Assembly (NCBI GenBank): GCA_029252555.1 | Contig: JAQXBF010000012.1 | Coordinates: forward strand, 1 to 57,985 | Direction of reading: 5' to 3' | Length of the DNA stretch: 57,985 bases | DNA from: Porticoccaceae bacterium | GTDB lineage: Bacteria; Pseudomonadota; Gammaproteobacteria; Pseudomonadales; Porticoccaceae | Part shown: one piece after another, positions 7,251-16,790 of the stretch | Numbering within the stretch: the stretch's first letter is position 1 | Layout of the letters: each line of letters begins with the position of its first letter | Translations under genes and position numbers: made by a program | The notes under the pieces: generated by a model | The model's input: the letters and a program-made list of their open reading frames with translations, nothing else | Told to the model about the DNA's origin: nothing | Database searches by the model: none

Positions 7251-7823
7251 ATGATATGGAAAGAGATCATTTACCCGTCGCCAAAACTGCAGGAGCTCTA
7301 TCGGCTAGCGCTATGCTTGTGTGGGGCCATTATTTTATTGGGAGCCTGGAATGATATCGGCTACCACCCTGCTCTTCTAGCCTTACTACCTACTTTGGTT
7401 CTCTATCAACTTAGCAGCTATTTCAACGCCAAATCACTCGCCTTCAGCCCAAAAAAGCAGCGACTGTCGCTTTTATTGGACTTTGTGGACGGCATCCTGA
7501 CTGGCGTGCTCATCGCCTTTGTTAGCTTTGATCTCATACTCAGCCTAGCGCTGGGAATGGCTTTTTTGATCGCCATTATTAGCGCTATGAAAGCCACCGC
7601 TCCTCTTGACCTATTTGGCCTTTTTGTTGGTCTGCTGCTGACCTATTGGCTATCTCCCGTTACCATTATCCCCAGCCATAGAGCTCAGCTAATGATACTG
7701 GTTGTTGTGGCTGGCTACTGGTTGTGGCTGGCTACTGTCTGCTGCAATCAAATATGGCGCGTCATACTCACGATATGCTTGCTGAACAGCACGATTCTGT
7801 TTTACGCCGAAACGAATGGTTAA
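7251..7823 (+). CDS. MASE2-type membrane sensor half of an interrupted adenylate cyclase
   Basis: The 190 residues form several transmembrane helices (ALCLCGAIILLGAW, LLALLPTLVLYQL, FVDGILTGVLIAFVSF, LALGMAFLIAIISAM, DLFGLFVGLLLTYWL, MILVVVAGYWLWLATV) in the layout of the MASE2 sensor domain, which normally precedes a class III cyclase in one protein. Here the frame ends at 7823. In another frame, from about 7802, the sequence reads on through a linker (LRRNEWLTLRTFRL), a TGA at 7844, then [12 protein letters not shown] and the cyclase domain. The simplest reading is a frameshift in the TTTT run at 7800-7803 plus a nonsense codon in an originally continuous gene. A separate membrane protein is less likely. 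Confidence 0.65.
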   Translation: MIWKEIIYPSPKLQELYRLALCLCGAIILLGAWNDIGYHPALLALLPTLVLYQLSSYFNAKSLAFSPKKQRLSLLLDFVDGILTGVLIAFVSFDLILSLALGMAFLIAIISAMKATAPLDLFGLFVGLLLTYWLSPVTIIPSHRAQLMILVVVAGYWLWLATVCCNQIWRVILTICLLNSTILFYAETNG

Positions 7824-7879
7824 CCCTTCGAACATTTCGGCTATGAAAATACCTCTCGCCGCCACTGCGCAAAGCAATT

Positions 7880-8572
7880 TTGACAGGCAAGGATGTTAGC
7901 GCTGAAACTCAGGAAAAGGCGCTAACAATCTTTTTCTCAGACATGGAAGGCTTTACCAAACTAGCGGAGAAGCTTGACCCAGAGCAGCTTACCTCACTGC
8001 TCAATACCTACTTGATCGTCATGTCTGAAATTGCCTTTCGCTTTGGTGGCACTATCGACACAGTTATTGGCGATTCGATTATGGTGTTCGTTGGGGAACC
8101 CGATAGCCGCGGTGTGAGATCTGATGCCATCACCTATGTGTCTATGGCCATTGCGATGAGAAAGGCCATGAAAGATTTACAGCAGCGCTGGCAAGCTGAG
8201 GGCATAGAGTACCCGCCTGCACTGCGTATGGGCATTAATAGCGGGGTCTGTAAAGTGGGCAATTTCGGCACTGAGAATCGGCTAGACTACATCTTACTTG
8301 GTCGTCCGGTGAACCTGGCCAGCCGCATTGAATCCTCTGCCGAGAGCAATGAGATATTGCTCTCTGAGGACACCTATGGCCTAGTGCGTGAAGCTATTTA
8401 CTGTATCGACAAAGGTCAAATCTCTATTAAAGGATTTGCACAGCCAGTTAATGCCTGCAGTGCCGTCGATCTGCACAAGCATCTAAAAACCTACTACCCA
8501 CCCATGGTGACAGAGCCTGCAGTTGCTCAGGCACAAACTAGTACCGGCAGGCTACTCATAGTCTGCTATTGA
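7880..8572 (+). CDS. Class III adenylate/guanylate cyclase catalytic half
   Basis: Makes cAMP (less likely cGMP) from the nucleotide triphosphate. Catalytic marks are present: first metal Asp in FFSDMEGFT, second in GDSIMVF, nucleotide-binding region [13 protein letters not shown], and Asn and Arg of VNLASRIES for transition-state binding. The frame begins at a TTG without a clear RBS, and conserved linker residues (KYLSPPLRKAI) lie just upstream, after the TGA at 7844. It was therefore probably the C-terminal half of the MASE2 protein at 7251. It might still be made by reinitiation. Its 3' end overlaps gcvP, on the other strand, by about 20 bp. Confidence 0.75.
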   Translation: MTGKDVSAETQEKALTIFFSDMEGFTKLAEKLDPEQLTSLLNTYLIVMSEIAFRFGGTIDTVIGDSIMVFVGEPDSRGVRSDAITYVSMAIAMRKAMKDLQQRWQAEGIEYPPALRMGINSGVCKVGNFGTENRLDYILLGRPVNLASRIESSAESNEILLSEDTYGLVREAIYCIDKGQISIKGFAQPVNACSAVDLHKHLKTYYPPMVTEPAVAQAQTSTGRLLIVCY

Positions 8573-11425
8573 TGGGCAGGAGCAAACCAGATTGCGGTCA
8601 CCAAATACATGGTCAAGGCGCCCAACTGGGGGCCAGTATTTACTCTCTCTCACGGAATCTAAAGGATAAGCTGCCTGACTTCTGGAATAAGCTCGTTGCC
8701 ATTCGTCGGCGCTGACCATAGCCGCCGTGTGCGGAGCTCCGACTAAAGGGTTATCGTTTAGCTGGAATTCCCCATTAGTAACCTGGTTAATCTCGAGCTT
8801 AATAGCAATCATCGCATCACAAAAACGATCTAACTCTGCCTTAGACTCACTCTCGGTGGGCTCAATCATCAATGTGCCTGCCACTGGGAATGACATGGTA
8901 GGCGCATGAAAACCATAGTCGATCAGACGCTTGGCAATATCGTCCACGCTTATACCAACCTCATCTTTGATAGGCCGCACATCAAGAATGCACTCATGGG
9001 CCACACGGCCATTGCTCCCCGTATAGAGTACCTCATAGTATTCTCGCAGCCGATCTGCCATATAGTTAGCATTGAGTATCGCTACCTCAGTCGCCTGTTT
9101 AAGCCCTGTGCGACCCATCATACGAATGTACATCCAGGTGATCGGCAAAATACTTGCACTGCCATAAGGTGCCGCAGATACCTGAGCGCCCTGACGCTGA
9201 CCATCAGCGGTTTCCCGGGGTAAAAAAGGCGCCAAATGCTCACCAACACCTATGGGCCCAACGCCGGGGCCACCGCCGCCATGGGGAATACAGAAGGTTT
9301 TATGTAAATTAAGATGAGACACATCGCCGCCAAATTTGCCCGGCTGACAAACACCGACCATCGCATTGAGGTTGGCACCATCAATATAAACCTGCCCCCC
9401 ATGGTTATGGACGATGTCACATATCTCAGTGATACGCTCTTCAAACACGCCATGGGTTGATGGGTAGGTGACCATAATCGCGGCTAAATTATCTGCATGC
9501 TGCTGTGCTTTGGCGCTGAGATCATCAACATCTACATTGCCGCGATCGTCACATTTCACTACCACAACCTCCATACCACACATCTGAGCTGAGGCTGGAT
9601 TGGTGCCATGGGCTGAGCTTGGTATTAAGCAAATATTGCGCTGGGAATCGCCCCGGCTTTCATGGTATCCGCGAATCGCCAACAGGCCTGCATACTCACC
9701 CTGAGAGCCTGCATTGGGCTGCAAGGACATCGCATCATAACCAGTTGCGGCGCAGAGCATAGATTCCAGATCGTCGATCAAAGCGCGATAACCTGCCGTC
9801 TGATCTGCTGGTGCAAAGGGGTGTATATTGGCAAATTCCGGCCAGGTAATCGGCAACATCTCAGCGGTGGCGTTGAGCTTCATGGTGCAGGAACCGAGAG
9901 GAATCATTGCCCGATCCAATGCAATATCTTTATCTGAAAGCTTGCGCAGATACCGCAGCATTTCAGTTTCTGAGCGATAGCGACTGAAGGTTGGGTGAGT
10001 TAGAAAACTATCTGTGCGCATAAGGTTGCCTGGCAGCCCCCCTGACACCTCTTCAGCCAACTCTTTGAAAAAGGCGTCCCCATCAAAGTTGTTGTCGCCA
10101 ATAAGAATATCCCACAGGGCGATAATATCGTCTGAACCCGTGGTTTCATCCAGTGAAACACCAATGTTATTGGCATCAATTTGGCGAAGATTAATCTTGC
10201 GCTGCGTTGCAGAGGCGATCAACTCAGCAGTTTTGTCACCAGTATTAAGAGTCAAGGTATCAAACCAACTGCTATTTGTTGGCGCCAGGTTATATAGCTT
10301 CAGTCCTCGGGCCAGAACAGAGGTCAACAGGTGCACTCGCTGGGCAATACGTGTCAACCCCTCTGGCCCATGATAAACAGCGTACATACTGGCAATAACG
10401 GCTAGCAGCACCTGTGCAGTGCAGATATTCGAGGTTGCCTTCTCGCGACGAATATGCTGCTCGCGGGTTTGCAGGGCCAGCCGATATGCTGGCTCGCCAT
10501 TGGCATCTTGGGAAAGCCCCACCAGACGGCCAGGCAAATTGCGTTTATAGGACTCCCGTGTAGCCATATACCCCGCATGGGGCCCTCCATAACCCAGTGG
10601 CACGCCAAAACGCTGGGTGGAGCCAATAGCCACATCTGCTGCCAAAGAACCCGGTGATTCAAGTAATACCAAACTGAGAATATCCGCAGCCATCACTACC
10701 AGGCCTTTGTTTTCCTGAATACGCTGAATCAGCTCGCGATAGTCACACACCTCACCACTGGCGCCTGGATACTGCAGTAGCACTCCAAAGGCATCGCCCT
10801 CAAAATCATCCGGATTGCCAACTTCAACCTCAATCCCCATGGGCTCGGCTCGGGTTTTAATAATCTCGATCGTTTGCGGCAGGCAGTCGCGATCAGCTAG
10901 GAATCGCACAGATTTTGATTTAGACATACGTTGGCACAGTGCCATGGCTTCTGCAGCAGCAGTGCCCTCATCGAGCATTGAGGCATTGGCTATTTCCATA
11001 CCTGTCAGGTCAGTGATCATAGTCTGGAAATTAATCAGCGCTTCTAATCTGCCCTGAGAAATTTCTGGCTGGTACGGAGTATAGGCGGTGTACCAAGCTG
11101 AGTTTTCCAGAATATTCCGCTGAATCACATTGGGCGTAATGGTGCCGTAGTAGCCCTGCCCTATATAGTTTTTGAACACCTGATTTAACTCTGCTATTTG
11201 GCGCAATTCAGCCAAGGCCTGAACCTCTGTGCAGCCGCCGACAATCTCTAAACTTTCGGTCATAGCAATGGCTTCTGGTACTACCTGATCGGTAAGTTCC
11301 GTTAAGTTGCTGCAGCCCAATGCTGCCAACATCGCCTGTTGGTCATTCTCATTGGGACCAATATGACGGGCAGTAAATTCTGCCGCATTCTCTAGATCAG
11401 TGATCGTGCGTTTCTTTTGTAACAT
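8552..11425 (-). CDS. gcvP: Glycine dehydrogenase (decarboxylating), P protein
   Basis: P protein of the glycine cleavage system. It decarboxylates glycine with PLP and passes the aminomethyl group to the lipoyl arm of H protein. The 957 residues are the usual length for the single-chain P protein. The N-terminal half carries RHIGP and [10 protein letters not shown] and the C-terminal half carries [15 protein letters not shown]. The PLP lysine sits at about residue 709 in [16 protein letters not shown]. It lies 26 bp after gcvT in the same direction, so both are one operon. The usual middle gene gcvH is absent here. Its end overlaps the cyclase gene convergently. Confidence 0.98.
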   Translation of the reverse strand: MLQKKRTITDLENAAEFTARHIGPNENDQQAMLAALGCSNLTELTDQVVPEAIAMTESLEIVGGCTEVQALAELRQIAELNQVFKNYIGQGYYGTITPNVIQRNILENSAWYTAYTPYQPEISQGRLEALINFQTMITDLTGMEIANASMLDEGTAAAEAMALCQRMSKSKSVRFLADRDCLPQTIEIIKTRAEPMGIEVEVGNPDDFEGDAFGVLLQYPGASGEVCDYRELIQRIQENKGLVVMAADILSLVLLESPGSLAADVAIGSTQRFGVPLGYGGPHAGYMATRESYKRNLPGRLVGLSQDANGEPAYRLALQTREQHIRREKATSNICTAQVLLAVIASMYAVYHGPEGLTRIAQRVHLLTSVLARGLKLYNLAPTNSSWFDTLTLNTGDKTAELIASATQRKINLRQIDANNIGVSLDETTGSDDIIALWDILIGDNNFDGDAFFKELAEEVSGGLPGNLMRTDSFLTHPTFSRYRSETEMLRYLRKLSDKDIALDRAMIPLGSCTMKLNATAEMLPITWPEFANIHPFAPADQTAGYRALIDDLESMLCAATGYDAMSLQPNAGSQGEYAGLLAIRGYHESRGDSQRNICLIPSSAHGTNPASAQMCGMEVVVVKCDDRGNVDVDDLSAKAQQHADNLAAIMVTYPSTHGVFEERITEICDIVHNHGGQVYIDGANLNAMVGVCQPGKFGGDVSHLNLHKTFCIPHGGGGPGVGPIGVGEHLAPFLPRETADGQRQGAQVSAAPYGSASILPITWMYIRMMGRTGLKQATEVAILNANYMADRLREYYEVLYTGSNGRVAHECILDVRPIKDEVGISVDDIAKRLIDYGFHAPTMSFPVAGTLMIEPTESESKAELDRFCDAMIAIKLEINQVTNGEFQLNDNPLVGAPHTAAMVSADEWQRAYSRSQAAYPLDSVRESKYWPPVGRLDHVFGDRNLVCSCPSIADYE

Positions 11426-11451
11426 TAACTAGGCTCCAATAACTTAAGGGA

Positions 11452-12585
11452 TTAACCGCGAAAATAACGTTGTTTTACTAGGGGCATTTTTGTCACTGTG
11501 ATAGGCCGCTCCTTGCCGCGCACCAGTGCATGCAGCTGTGTACCAACAGCAGATAGCTCCGTTGGCACATAACCCATCGCAACAGGTGCCTGCAATGTAG
11601 GCCCAAATCCGCCGCTGGTGATCTGACCCACAACCGCACCATGCTTATCGATAATATCTGCGCCTTCACGAACGGGTGCCCGCCCCTCAACCAAAAAACC
11701 AACACGCTTTTTCGCGACGCCATTGGCTATATGGTCAAGAATAATATCGGCCCCAAAAAAGCCACCAGCCTTCGCACCACCGGGACGGCGAGATTTGCTG
11801 ATGCTCCAAGCAATGCCTGCCTCTATCGGGGAAGTCTCTAGGTTCATGTCATGGCCATAAAGGCATAGGCCAGCCTCAAGACGCAGAGAGTCTCTAGCAC
11901 CCAGACCAATCCATTTAACCAGGCTATAGGAGAAAATCTTGTCCGCTAGCATGAGAGCATCTGAGTCTGCAACAGAAATCTCAAAACCATCTTCCCCTGT
12001 GTAACCAGATCGAGTGATATAACAATCCATACCATCAATAGCAACGCGGCAACCATTCATAAATACTAGTTTATTTGCCTCTGGTGCAAGTTCAGCCATC
12101 ACCTCTTTAGCACGTATGCCCTGTAAGGCCAGCAACTGGCGATCTGCCAGACAGGTCACGTCAATATGATTTGCATGGACATCAAGATGAGTTTTAAGGT
12201 GCGCTATGTCCTGCGTTTTACAGGCAGCATTCACCACAAGGAAAAAGGACTCTTCCGACCAGCGGGTAACAATCAGATCATCAGAAATGCCACCAGATTC
12301 AGTGGTGAAGGTTGAGTAGGTTTGCTGGTTAATCTGCAGAGCCTCAAGGTCAACAGGCATAAGCCGCTCTAGTGCCAGTGCAGCCCCCTCTCCACTCACC
12401 AGTACCTGGCCCATATGGGAGACGTCAAATAAACCGGCATTATCTCGGCAGTGTAAATGCTCCTGCATAATGCCATCGCTATACTGCACAGGCATCAGAT
12501 AGCCAGCAAATGGCACCATTTTGCCACCCGCTGCTAAGTGGTGATGGTAAAACTGAGTCTGCTTTAGGTCTATCTCTTCAGGCAT
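11452..12585 (-). CDS. gcvT: Aminomethyltransferase, T protein
   Basis: T protein of the glycine cleavage system. It releases ammonia from the aminomethyl-H protein and makes 5,10-methylene-THF. At 377 residues it is of standard size, starting MPEEIDLKQT with the typical HHLAAGGKMVPFAGYLMPVQY and GLFDVSHMGQV motifs, folate-binding EDGFEI in YTGEDGFEIS, and the C-terminal barrel GQITSGGFGPTL. It is the first gene of the gcvT-gcvP operon, and its upstream region is shared with the divergent LysR gene and its inverted repeat. No glycine riboswitch is seen in the 109-bp gap. Confidence 0.97.
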   Translation of the reverse strand: MPEEIDLKQTQFYHHHLAAGGKMVPFAGYLMPVQYSDGIMQEHLHCRDNAGLFDVSHMGQVLVSGEGAALALERLMPVDLEALQINQQTYSTFTTESGGISDDLIVTRWSEESFFLVVNAACKTQDIAHLKTHLDVHANHIDVTCLADRQLLALQGIRAKEVMAELAPEANKLVFMNGCRVAIDGMDCYITRSGYTGEDGFEISVADSDALMLADKIFSYSLVKWIGLGARDSLRLEAGLCLYGHDMNLETSPIEAGIAWSISKSRRPGGAKAGGFFGADIILDHIANGVAKKRVGFLVEGRAPVREGADIIDKHGAVVGQITSGGFGPTLQAPVAMGYVPTELSAVGTQLHALVRGKERPITVTKMPLVKQRYFRG

Positions 12586-12645
12586 AGCAGCGCGCTTTTA
12601 GGGCTATGAAAAGATAATAATAGAGCTTGGACCATGATTTGTTAA

Positions 12646-12672
12646 ATTAATACATATAATGTTAGTATTAAT
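12646..12672. promoter_or_regulatory. Inverted repeat, probable LysR-type operator
   Basis: ATTAATAC-N11-GTATTAAT, a perfect 8-bp dyad between the divergent gcvT and lysR genes and 22 bp before the lysR start. It fits the T-N11-A rule of LysR-family boxes. Autoregulation and control of gcvTP are likely but inferred. Confidence 0.7.
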
Positions 12673-12694
12673 ATTTTAAATACTTTGGTACCGC

Positions 12695-13549
12695 ATGAAA
12701 AACATGCCAATGGAATTACTCAGGGCCTTTGTCTCGGTGGCTCAGCTGGGCAGCTTCACCAAAGCTGGTGAAATACTTGGCAGGTCTCAACCGGCTGTGA
12801 GTTTGCAGATTCAGAGGCTAGAAGAACTAGTGGATGAAGCCCTGCTGACTCGCAATGGCAGAAACTTGGAACTAACAGAAGCTGGTAATAACCTCTACAG
12901 TTATGCCAATCAAATTCTGTCATTAAATGATCTGGCGATTAGCGAACTATCGAAGAATGCTATTGCCGGTAAAATTCGGTTGGGCATTCCCAGTGAATTT
13001 GCCACCATCCTGCTGCCAAAAATTGTCAGTCGCTTTGCCAAAGCCTACCCAAATATTACCTTGGAAGTGAACTGCGAGCTGAGTAAAAATCTGTTGTCTA
13101 AATCGGGCAAACAGAACCACGATCTTATACTTGCGTTGGAGGATAACCCGTCAAAAACCTGGTCCGATTTAGTGAAAACTGATGATTTGGTCTGGGTCTC
13201 CAGTGCCTATCACAGCTCCCATAGGGCCCCAATTGTGCCTCTGATCGCCGCAGCTGAAGGCTGTATTTATCGACATCGGGCCACGTCAGTACTAGATCAG
13301 ATAAAGCAGCCTTGGCAGATTGTGTATACCATCCCCGATCTAACCGGAATCCAGCAGGCAATACAAGAGGGGCTTGGGGTAACTGTGTTGGCCACAAGTA
13401 CAGTGCCAGACAACCTTAGAATACTCCCGCCATCACCGCGATTTCCTGATCTGGGCAAAGTAGGTATTAGTTTGCTGGCCTCTAGTCGCAACAAGAAAAA
13501 TGAGGCTGTGCATTTGCTGGCTGAATTTTTGAAAACCAGCCTAGCCTAA
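12695..13549 (+). CDS. LysR-family transcriptional regulator
   Basis: 284 residues. N-terminal winged helix-turn-helix (LLRAFVSVAQLGSFTKAGEILGRSQPAVSLQIQRLEEL, about residues 7-45) and a C-terminal substrate-binding domain (IRLGIPSEFATILLPKIVSRFAKAYP). The head resembles the LrhA/HexA-type branch (GRSQPAVSLQI) more than enteric GcvA. It is divergent to gcvT, with the inverted repeat between them, so it may control glycine cleavage. The effector is unknown. Confidence 0.9.
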   Translation: MKNMPMELLRAFVSVAQLGSFTKAGEILGRSQPAVSLQIQRLEELVDEALLTRNGRNLELTEAGNNLYSYANQILSLNDLAISELSKNAIAGKIRLGIPSEFATILLPKIVSRFAKAYPNITLEVNCELSKNLLSKSGKQNHDLILALEDNPSKTWSDLVKTDDLVWVSSAYHSSHRAPIVPLIAAAEGCIYRHRATSVLDQIKQPWQIVYTIPDLTGIQQAIQEGLGVTVLATSTVPDNLRILPPSPRFPDLGKVGISLLASSRNKKNEAVHLLAEFLKTSLA

Positions 13550-13555
13550 CCAAGA

Positions 13556-14374
13556 CTACTGCCGCACCTGCCTATAACTCGGCGGAATACTGTGCACGGT
13601 ACTGCGATAGGGGTTGATATCCAAACCACCTCGACGCATATAACGAGCGTAAATACTGAGCTCTGATGGCGCGCAGCGCTCCAAAATATCGGTAAATATC
13701 TTCTCAACACATTGCTCGTGAAAATCCTGATGCTGGCGGAAAGACACTATATATTTTAGCAGCCCTGCCCGATCAATAGCCGGCCCGTTATAGTTAATAT
13801 ACAGGGAAGCCCAATCCGGCTGGTCTGTTACAGGGCAGTTAGTTTTCAACAGGTGGGAAAATAGCGTCTCCGTGACCACTGAATTTGAATTGGCTGACAA
13901 AAAGCTGGGCTCTGGCTGATAGGTATCTACCGCTAGCCGCTGTTTGTCGATACACACACCCTCTGGCTCTGAGATTGGTTTAAAGCCATTGTACTCGCCA
14001 ATATCATAGAGCACCACATCGACTCTGGAGTTTGTCACTGCCGATAAATCAGCTGCCAATATCTCATTCACTTCCTGCATTGAAGTGTATTCGGTTTGGA
14101 TAAATGAATTCAGATACAACTTAAATGACTTGGACTCAACAATGGCCTTGCTGGTACAGGGAAATACGAATTCGCCAATCGCCAACTGAGGCAAACCATC
14201 AGTATTTAGCCAAGAAATCTCGAAACCAGTCCAAAGATCTACCCCAATAAAAGGCAGTGAGGCCTCATCGCTGCCACGGGCCTTAGCCCGAGGAATTGGG
14301 CACAGCAGAGAAGCGTCATATTGATCACTGTAGACTGTGTCTTTGCCTAGCCCTGTATCTGAGTAATCCGCCAT
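13556..14374 (-). CDS. queF: NADPH-dependent 7-cyano-7-deazaguanine reductase
   Basis: Reduces preQ0 to preQ1 for queuosine in tRNA. The 272 residues are the long, two-T-fold-domain type of Gammaproteobacteria. Visible marks are FPCTSKAIVESKSFKLYLNSF (QueF motif) in the N-terminal half and the catalytic cysteine at about residue 180 in LLKTNCPVTDQPDW, with its Asp partner seven residues on. The start ATG overlaps the yadH stop (TAATG), so it is the last gene of yadG-yadH-queF. Convergent to the LysR gene. Confidence 0.96.
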   Translation of the reverse strand: MADYSDTGLGKDTVYSDQYDASLLCPIPRAKARGSDEASLPFIGVDLWTGFEISWLNTDGLPQLAIGEFVFPCTSKAIVESKSFKLYLNSFIQTEYTSMQEVNEILAADLSAVTNSRVDVVLYDIGEYNGFKPISEPEGVCIDKQRLAVDTYQPEPSFLSANSNSVVTETLFSHLLKTNCPVTDQPDWASLYINYNGPAIDRAGLLKYIVSFRQHQDFHEQCVEKIFTDILERCAPSELSIYARYMRRGGLDINPYRSTVHSIPPSYRQVRQ

Positions 14375-15147
14375 TAGCTGCGCAACCTTGAGCCTTTCTC
14401 TAGCAAGCGCAGAGCAAGCCCAAACAAAACCACTGAGAACAGCGCCACCATGCTAAATGACCAGACGACATTGATATCGGTAATACCCACCATGCCATAG
14501 CGAAACGCGTTGACCATATAGAGTATTGGGTTAATCAACGACACAGAGCCCCAGAAGTCACCCAGCATATCAATGGAATAGAACACACCACCCAGATAGA
14601 TCAGCGGTGTTAAAACAAAGGTGGGAATAATGGAGATATCATCAAAGCTTCCAGCGAAAATCGCATTAATTAACCCCGCCAAAGAGAACATAAGTGAGGT
14701 CATAAGAACAATGCCAATAGTAATCGGCAAACTATGCAGGCTAAAGTCAGCAAAATAAAGGGACAGCAATGTCGCCATTGCACCCACGCCCAAGCCTCGA
14801 CTCATACCACCGACCACATAACCCAGCAAAATAATCCAATTTGGGGTTGGCGAAACCAGAAGCTCTTCGATATTGCGCTGGAACTTGGACCCATAGAATG
14901 ACGACACCACATTGGAATAGGAGTTGGTAATAACCGACATCATAATCAAGCCCGGCGCCACAAACTGTATATAGGGCAGCTCTGACATTTCACCGATACG
15001 CGAGCCAATCAATCGTCCAAAAATCACAAAGTAAAGTACGATGGTAATAATTGGCGGCACCAATGTCTGGGGCCATATACGCAAGAAGCGATGTATCTCA
15101 CGGCGCACAATAGTGCTAAAGGCAATCCACTTCTGTCCATTATCCAT
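14374..15147 (-). CDS. yadH: ABC-2 type transporter permease, YadH-like
   Basis: Membrane part of an export-type ABC transporter of unknown substrate. The 257 residues contain six predicted helices and the ABC-2 signature region (FQRNIEELLVSPTPNWIILLGYVVGG). It starts in RREIHRFLRIWPQTLVPPIIT as in the enteric YadH family. It overlaps yadG by 8 bp and queF by 1 bp, pointing to coupled translation. Confidence 0.92.
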   Translation of the reverse strand: MDNGQKWIAFSTIVRREIHRFLRIWPQTLVPPIITIVLYFVIFGRLIGSRIGEMSELPYIQFVAPGLIMMSVITNSYSNVVSSFYGSKFQRNIEELLVSPTPNWIILLGYVVGGMSRGLGVGAMATLLSLYFADFSLHSLPITIGIVLMTSLMFSLAGLINAIFAGSFDDISIIPTFVLTPLIYLGGVFYSIDMLGDFWGSVSLINPILYMVNAFRYGMVGITDINVVWSFSMVALFSVVLFGLALRLLEKGSRLRS

Positions 15148-16087
15148 TTTTCTTCTCCTGCAAATTTTTCTCCACCAAATCGAAGAATAATTCCTCTAAC
15201 CGATTAGTCTTATTGCGCATGCTTAAAATATGAATTCCCTGCTCTGTTAAAGCGGTAAATAACCCGTTAACAGACTGCGATTTTTCAATCGCCACTTCCA
15301 TACTGTTGCTGTCAATCAGAGTCAGAGGATAGCCCTCAACCACCGGGCAGCCAGCCAGCTCTTCTCGGGTATCCAGTAAAAAGGTCTCTTTATTAAGCTG
15401 TTTTAAGAGTTCGCGAATACTGGTGTTCTTAACGATTTGCCCATGATCAATAATCGCTATATTACGACACAGGCTCTCTGCCTCTTCCAGATAATGGGTT
15501 GTCAAAATAATGGTGGTACCCTGCCGATTAATCTCCTTGAGAAATTCCCACATAGAGCGGCGTAATTCAATATCGACACCAGCTGTAGGTTCATCCAACA
15601 CCAATAACTTGGGCTTATGGATCAGCGCACGGGCAATCATCAGGCGGCGCTTCATGCCTCCAGACAAGGTTCTCGAGGCTGTATCTCGTTTATCCCACAG
15701 GGCCAACTGCTTTAGATATTTCTCCGCACGCTCATAGGCGACCCCAGCTGGGATACCGTAATACCCCGCCTGGTTAATCAAAATATCTATGGGCTTTTCG
15801 AACTGATTAAAGTTAAATTCCTGGGGCACCACGCCAACAAACTGTTTAGCGGTACTGAAATCTTTATCTATATCATGGCCAAAGACTCGGACTGAACCGG
15901 CTGTTTTGCGCACCAGCGAACAGATAATGCCAATGGTCGTAGACTTACCCGCACCATTGGGCCCAAGCAGCGCGAAGAAATCTCCGGGGGCCACATTGAG
16001 GTCTATACCTTTGAGGGCCTGGAAGCCGTCTTCATAGGTTTTGCTAAGCTGGCTAATGGCCAGAGCGGGCTCGATTGTCTGTTTCAA
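15140..16087 (-). CDS. yadG: ABC transporter ATP-binding protein, YadG-like
   Basis: ATPase partner of the YadH permease. Walker A GPNGAGKST, signature LSGGMKRRLMIARAL, Walker B LLVLDEPTAGVD and H-loop TTHYLEEAE are all present. At 315 residues it matches the family size. First gene of the yadG-yadH-queF run. It faces a divergent DUF2062 gene across a 147-bp promoter region. Confidence 0.93.
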   Translation of the reverse strand: MKQTIEPALAISQLSKTYEDGFQALKGIDLNVAPGDFFALLGPNGAGKSTTIGIICSLVRKTAGSVRVFGHDIDKDFSTAKQFVGVVPQEFNFNQFEKPIDILINQAGYYGIPAGVAYERAEKYLKQLALWDKRDTASRTLSGGMKRRLMIARALIHKPKLLVLDEPTAGVDIELRRSMWEFLKEINRQGTTIILTTHYLEEAESLCRNIAIIDHGQIVKNTSIRELLKQLNKETFLLDTREELAGCPVVEGYPLTLIDSNSMEVAIEKSQSVNGLFTALTEQGIHILSMRNKTNRLEELFFDLVEKNLQEKKNG

Positions 16088-16234
16088 TGGATAGTTCCAA
16101 ATAGGTTTAAGTTCTCGAGCGGTTATTGTATATCGGAGCTGAAATTATGTCTGGTTTTAAGGGACTTTTTCACTAGTTACGGTTAAATATTGTGGGCATA
16201 ATGTGGGCTGTGACTGTCGAGTAAAAGAGGCTCC

Positions 16235-16759
16235 ATGCCGCGCAAAACCATTCATCGCTTTCTCCCGGATATCGGCAAACTGCTGCAGCGGCGCTCTCTG
16301 CGCTGGGTCAATTCTCTAGCCCATGACCCAAACCTGTTTCACCTTAATCGTCACTCGGTATCTCTAGCCGTATTTGTGGGTGTTTTTTGCGCGTTTATAC
16401 CGCTGCCGATCCAGACATTAATCGCCACAATGATGTGTTTTTGGCTCGGGGCAAATCTGCCTATTGGCTTGATGACAATCTGGATCAGTAACCCAATTAC
16501 CATTCCACCTATGTTCTACCTTACCCATCAGCTAGGTAGCTTTTTACTGGGTAGCGAACCGATCAACTTTACCGTGGCATTAACCTGGGAATGGTTTTTA
16601 AATCTGGGTTCCGGAATTTTGCTGCCCCTGGTTGCCGGAAGCCTACTGTGCGGTGTTATTCTGGCCTCGATGGGCTATTTCTTTATCCATTACCTATGGC
16701 GCTGGAAGGTAGTAAAAAACTGGGAAACCCGCAAGAATATCCGGCAGCCCGACACTTAA
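16235..16759 (+). CDS. DUF2062 membrane protein
   Basis: Inner-membrane protein of unknown role. The family core is clear: HSVSLAVFVGVFCAFIPLPIQT, then GANLPIGLMTIWISNPIT, and two further hydrophobic helices near the C-terminus. The 174 residues are of normal length. RBS gaggct before the ATG. It is convergent to lolE with a gap of about 30 bp. Confidence 0.9.
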   Translation: MPRKTIHRFLPDIGKLLQRRSLRWVNSLAHDPNLFHLNRHSVSLAVFVGVFCAFIPLPIQTLIATMMCFWLGANLPIGLMTIWISNPITIPPMFYLTHQLGSFLLGSEPINFTVALTWEWFLNLGSGILLPLVAGSLLCGVILASMGYFFIHYLWRWKVVKNWETRKNIRQPDT

Positions 16760-16790
16760 AGGCTGTGGCCTGAAGCACTAGCCCGAAACT

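Noticed and set aside
7030-7254. 74-codon frame after the tRNA
   Set aside because: It begins inside the tRNA gene, has no RBS and no sensible protein composition.
8727-11057. Several plus-strand frames opposite gcvP
   Set aside because: Shadows of a long conserved gene; no RBS or family match.
12586-12694. Glycine riboswitch before gcvT
   Set aside because: The gap is only 109 bp and the conserved aptamer motifs are not present; the dyad and LysR gene explain regulation better.
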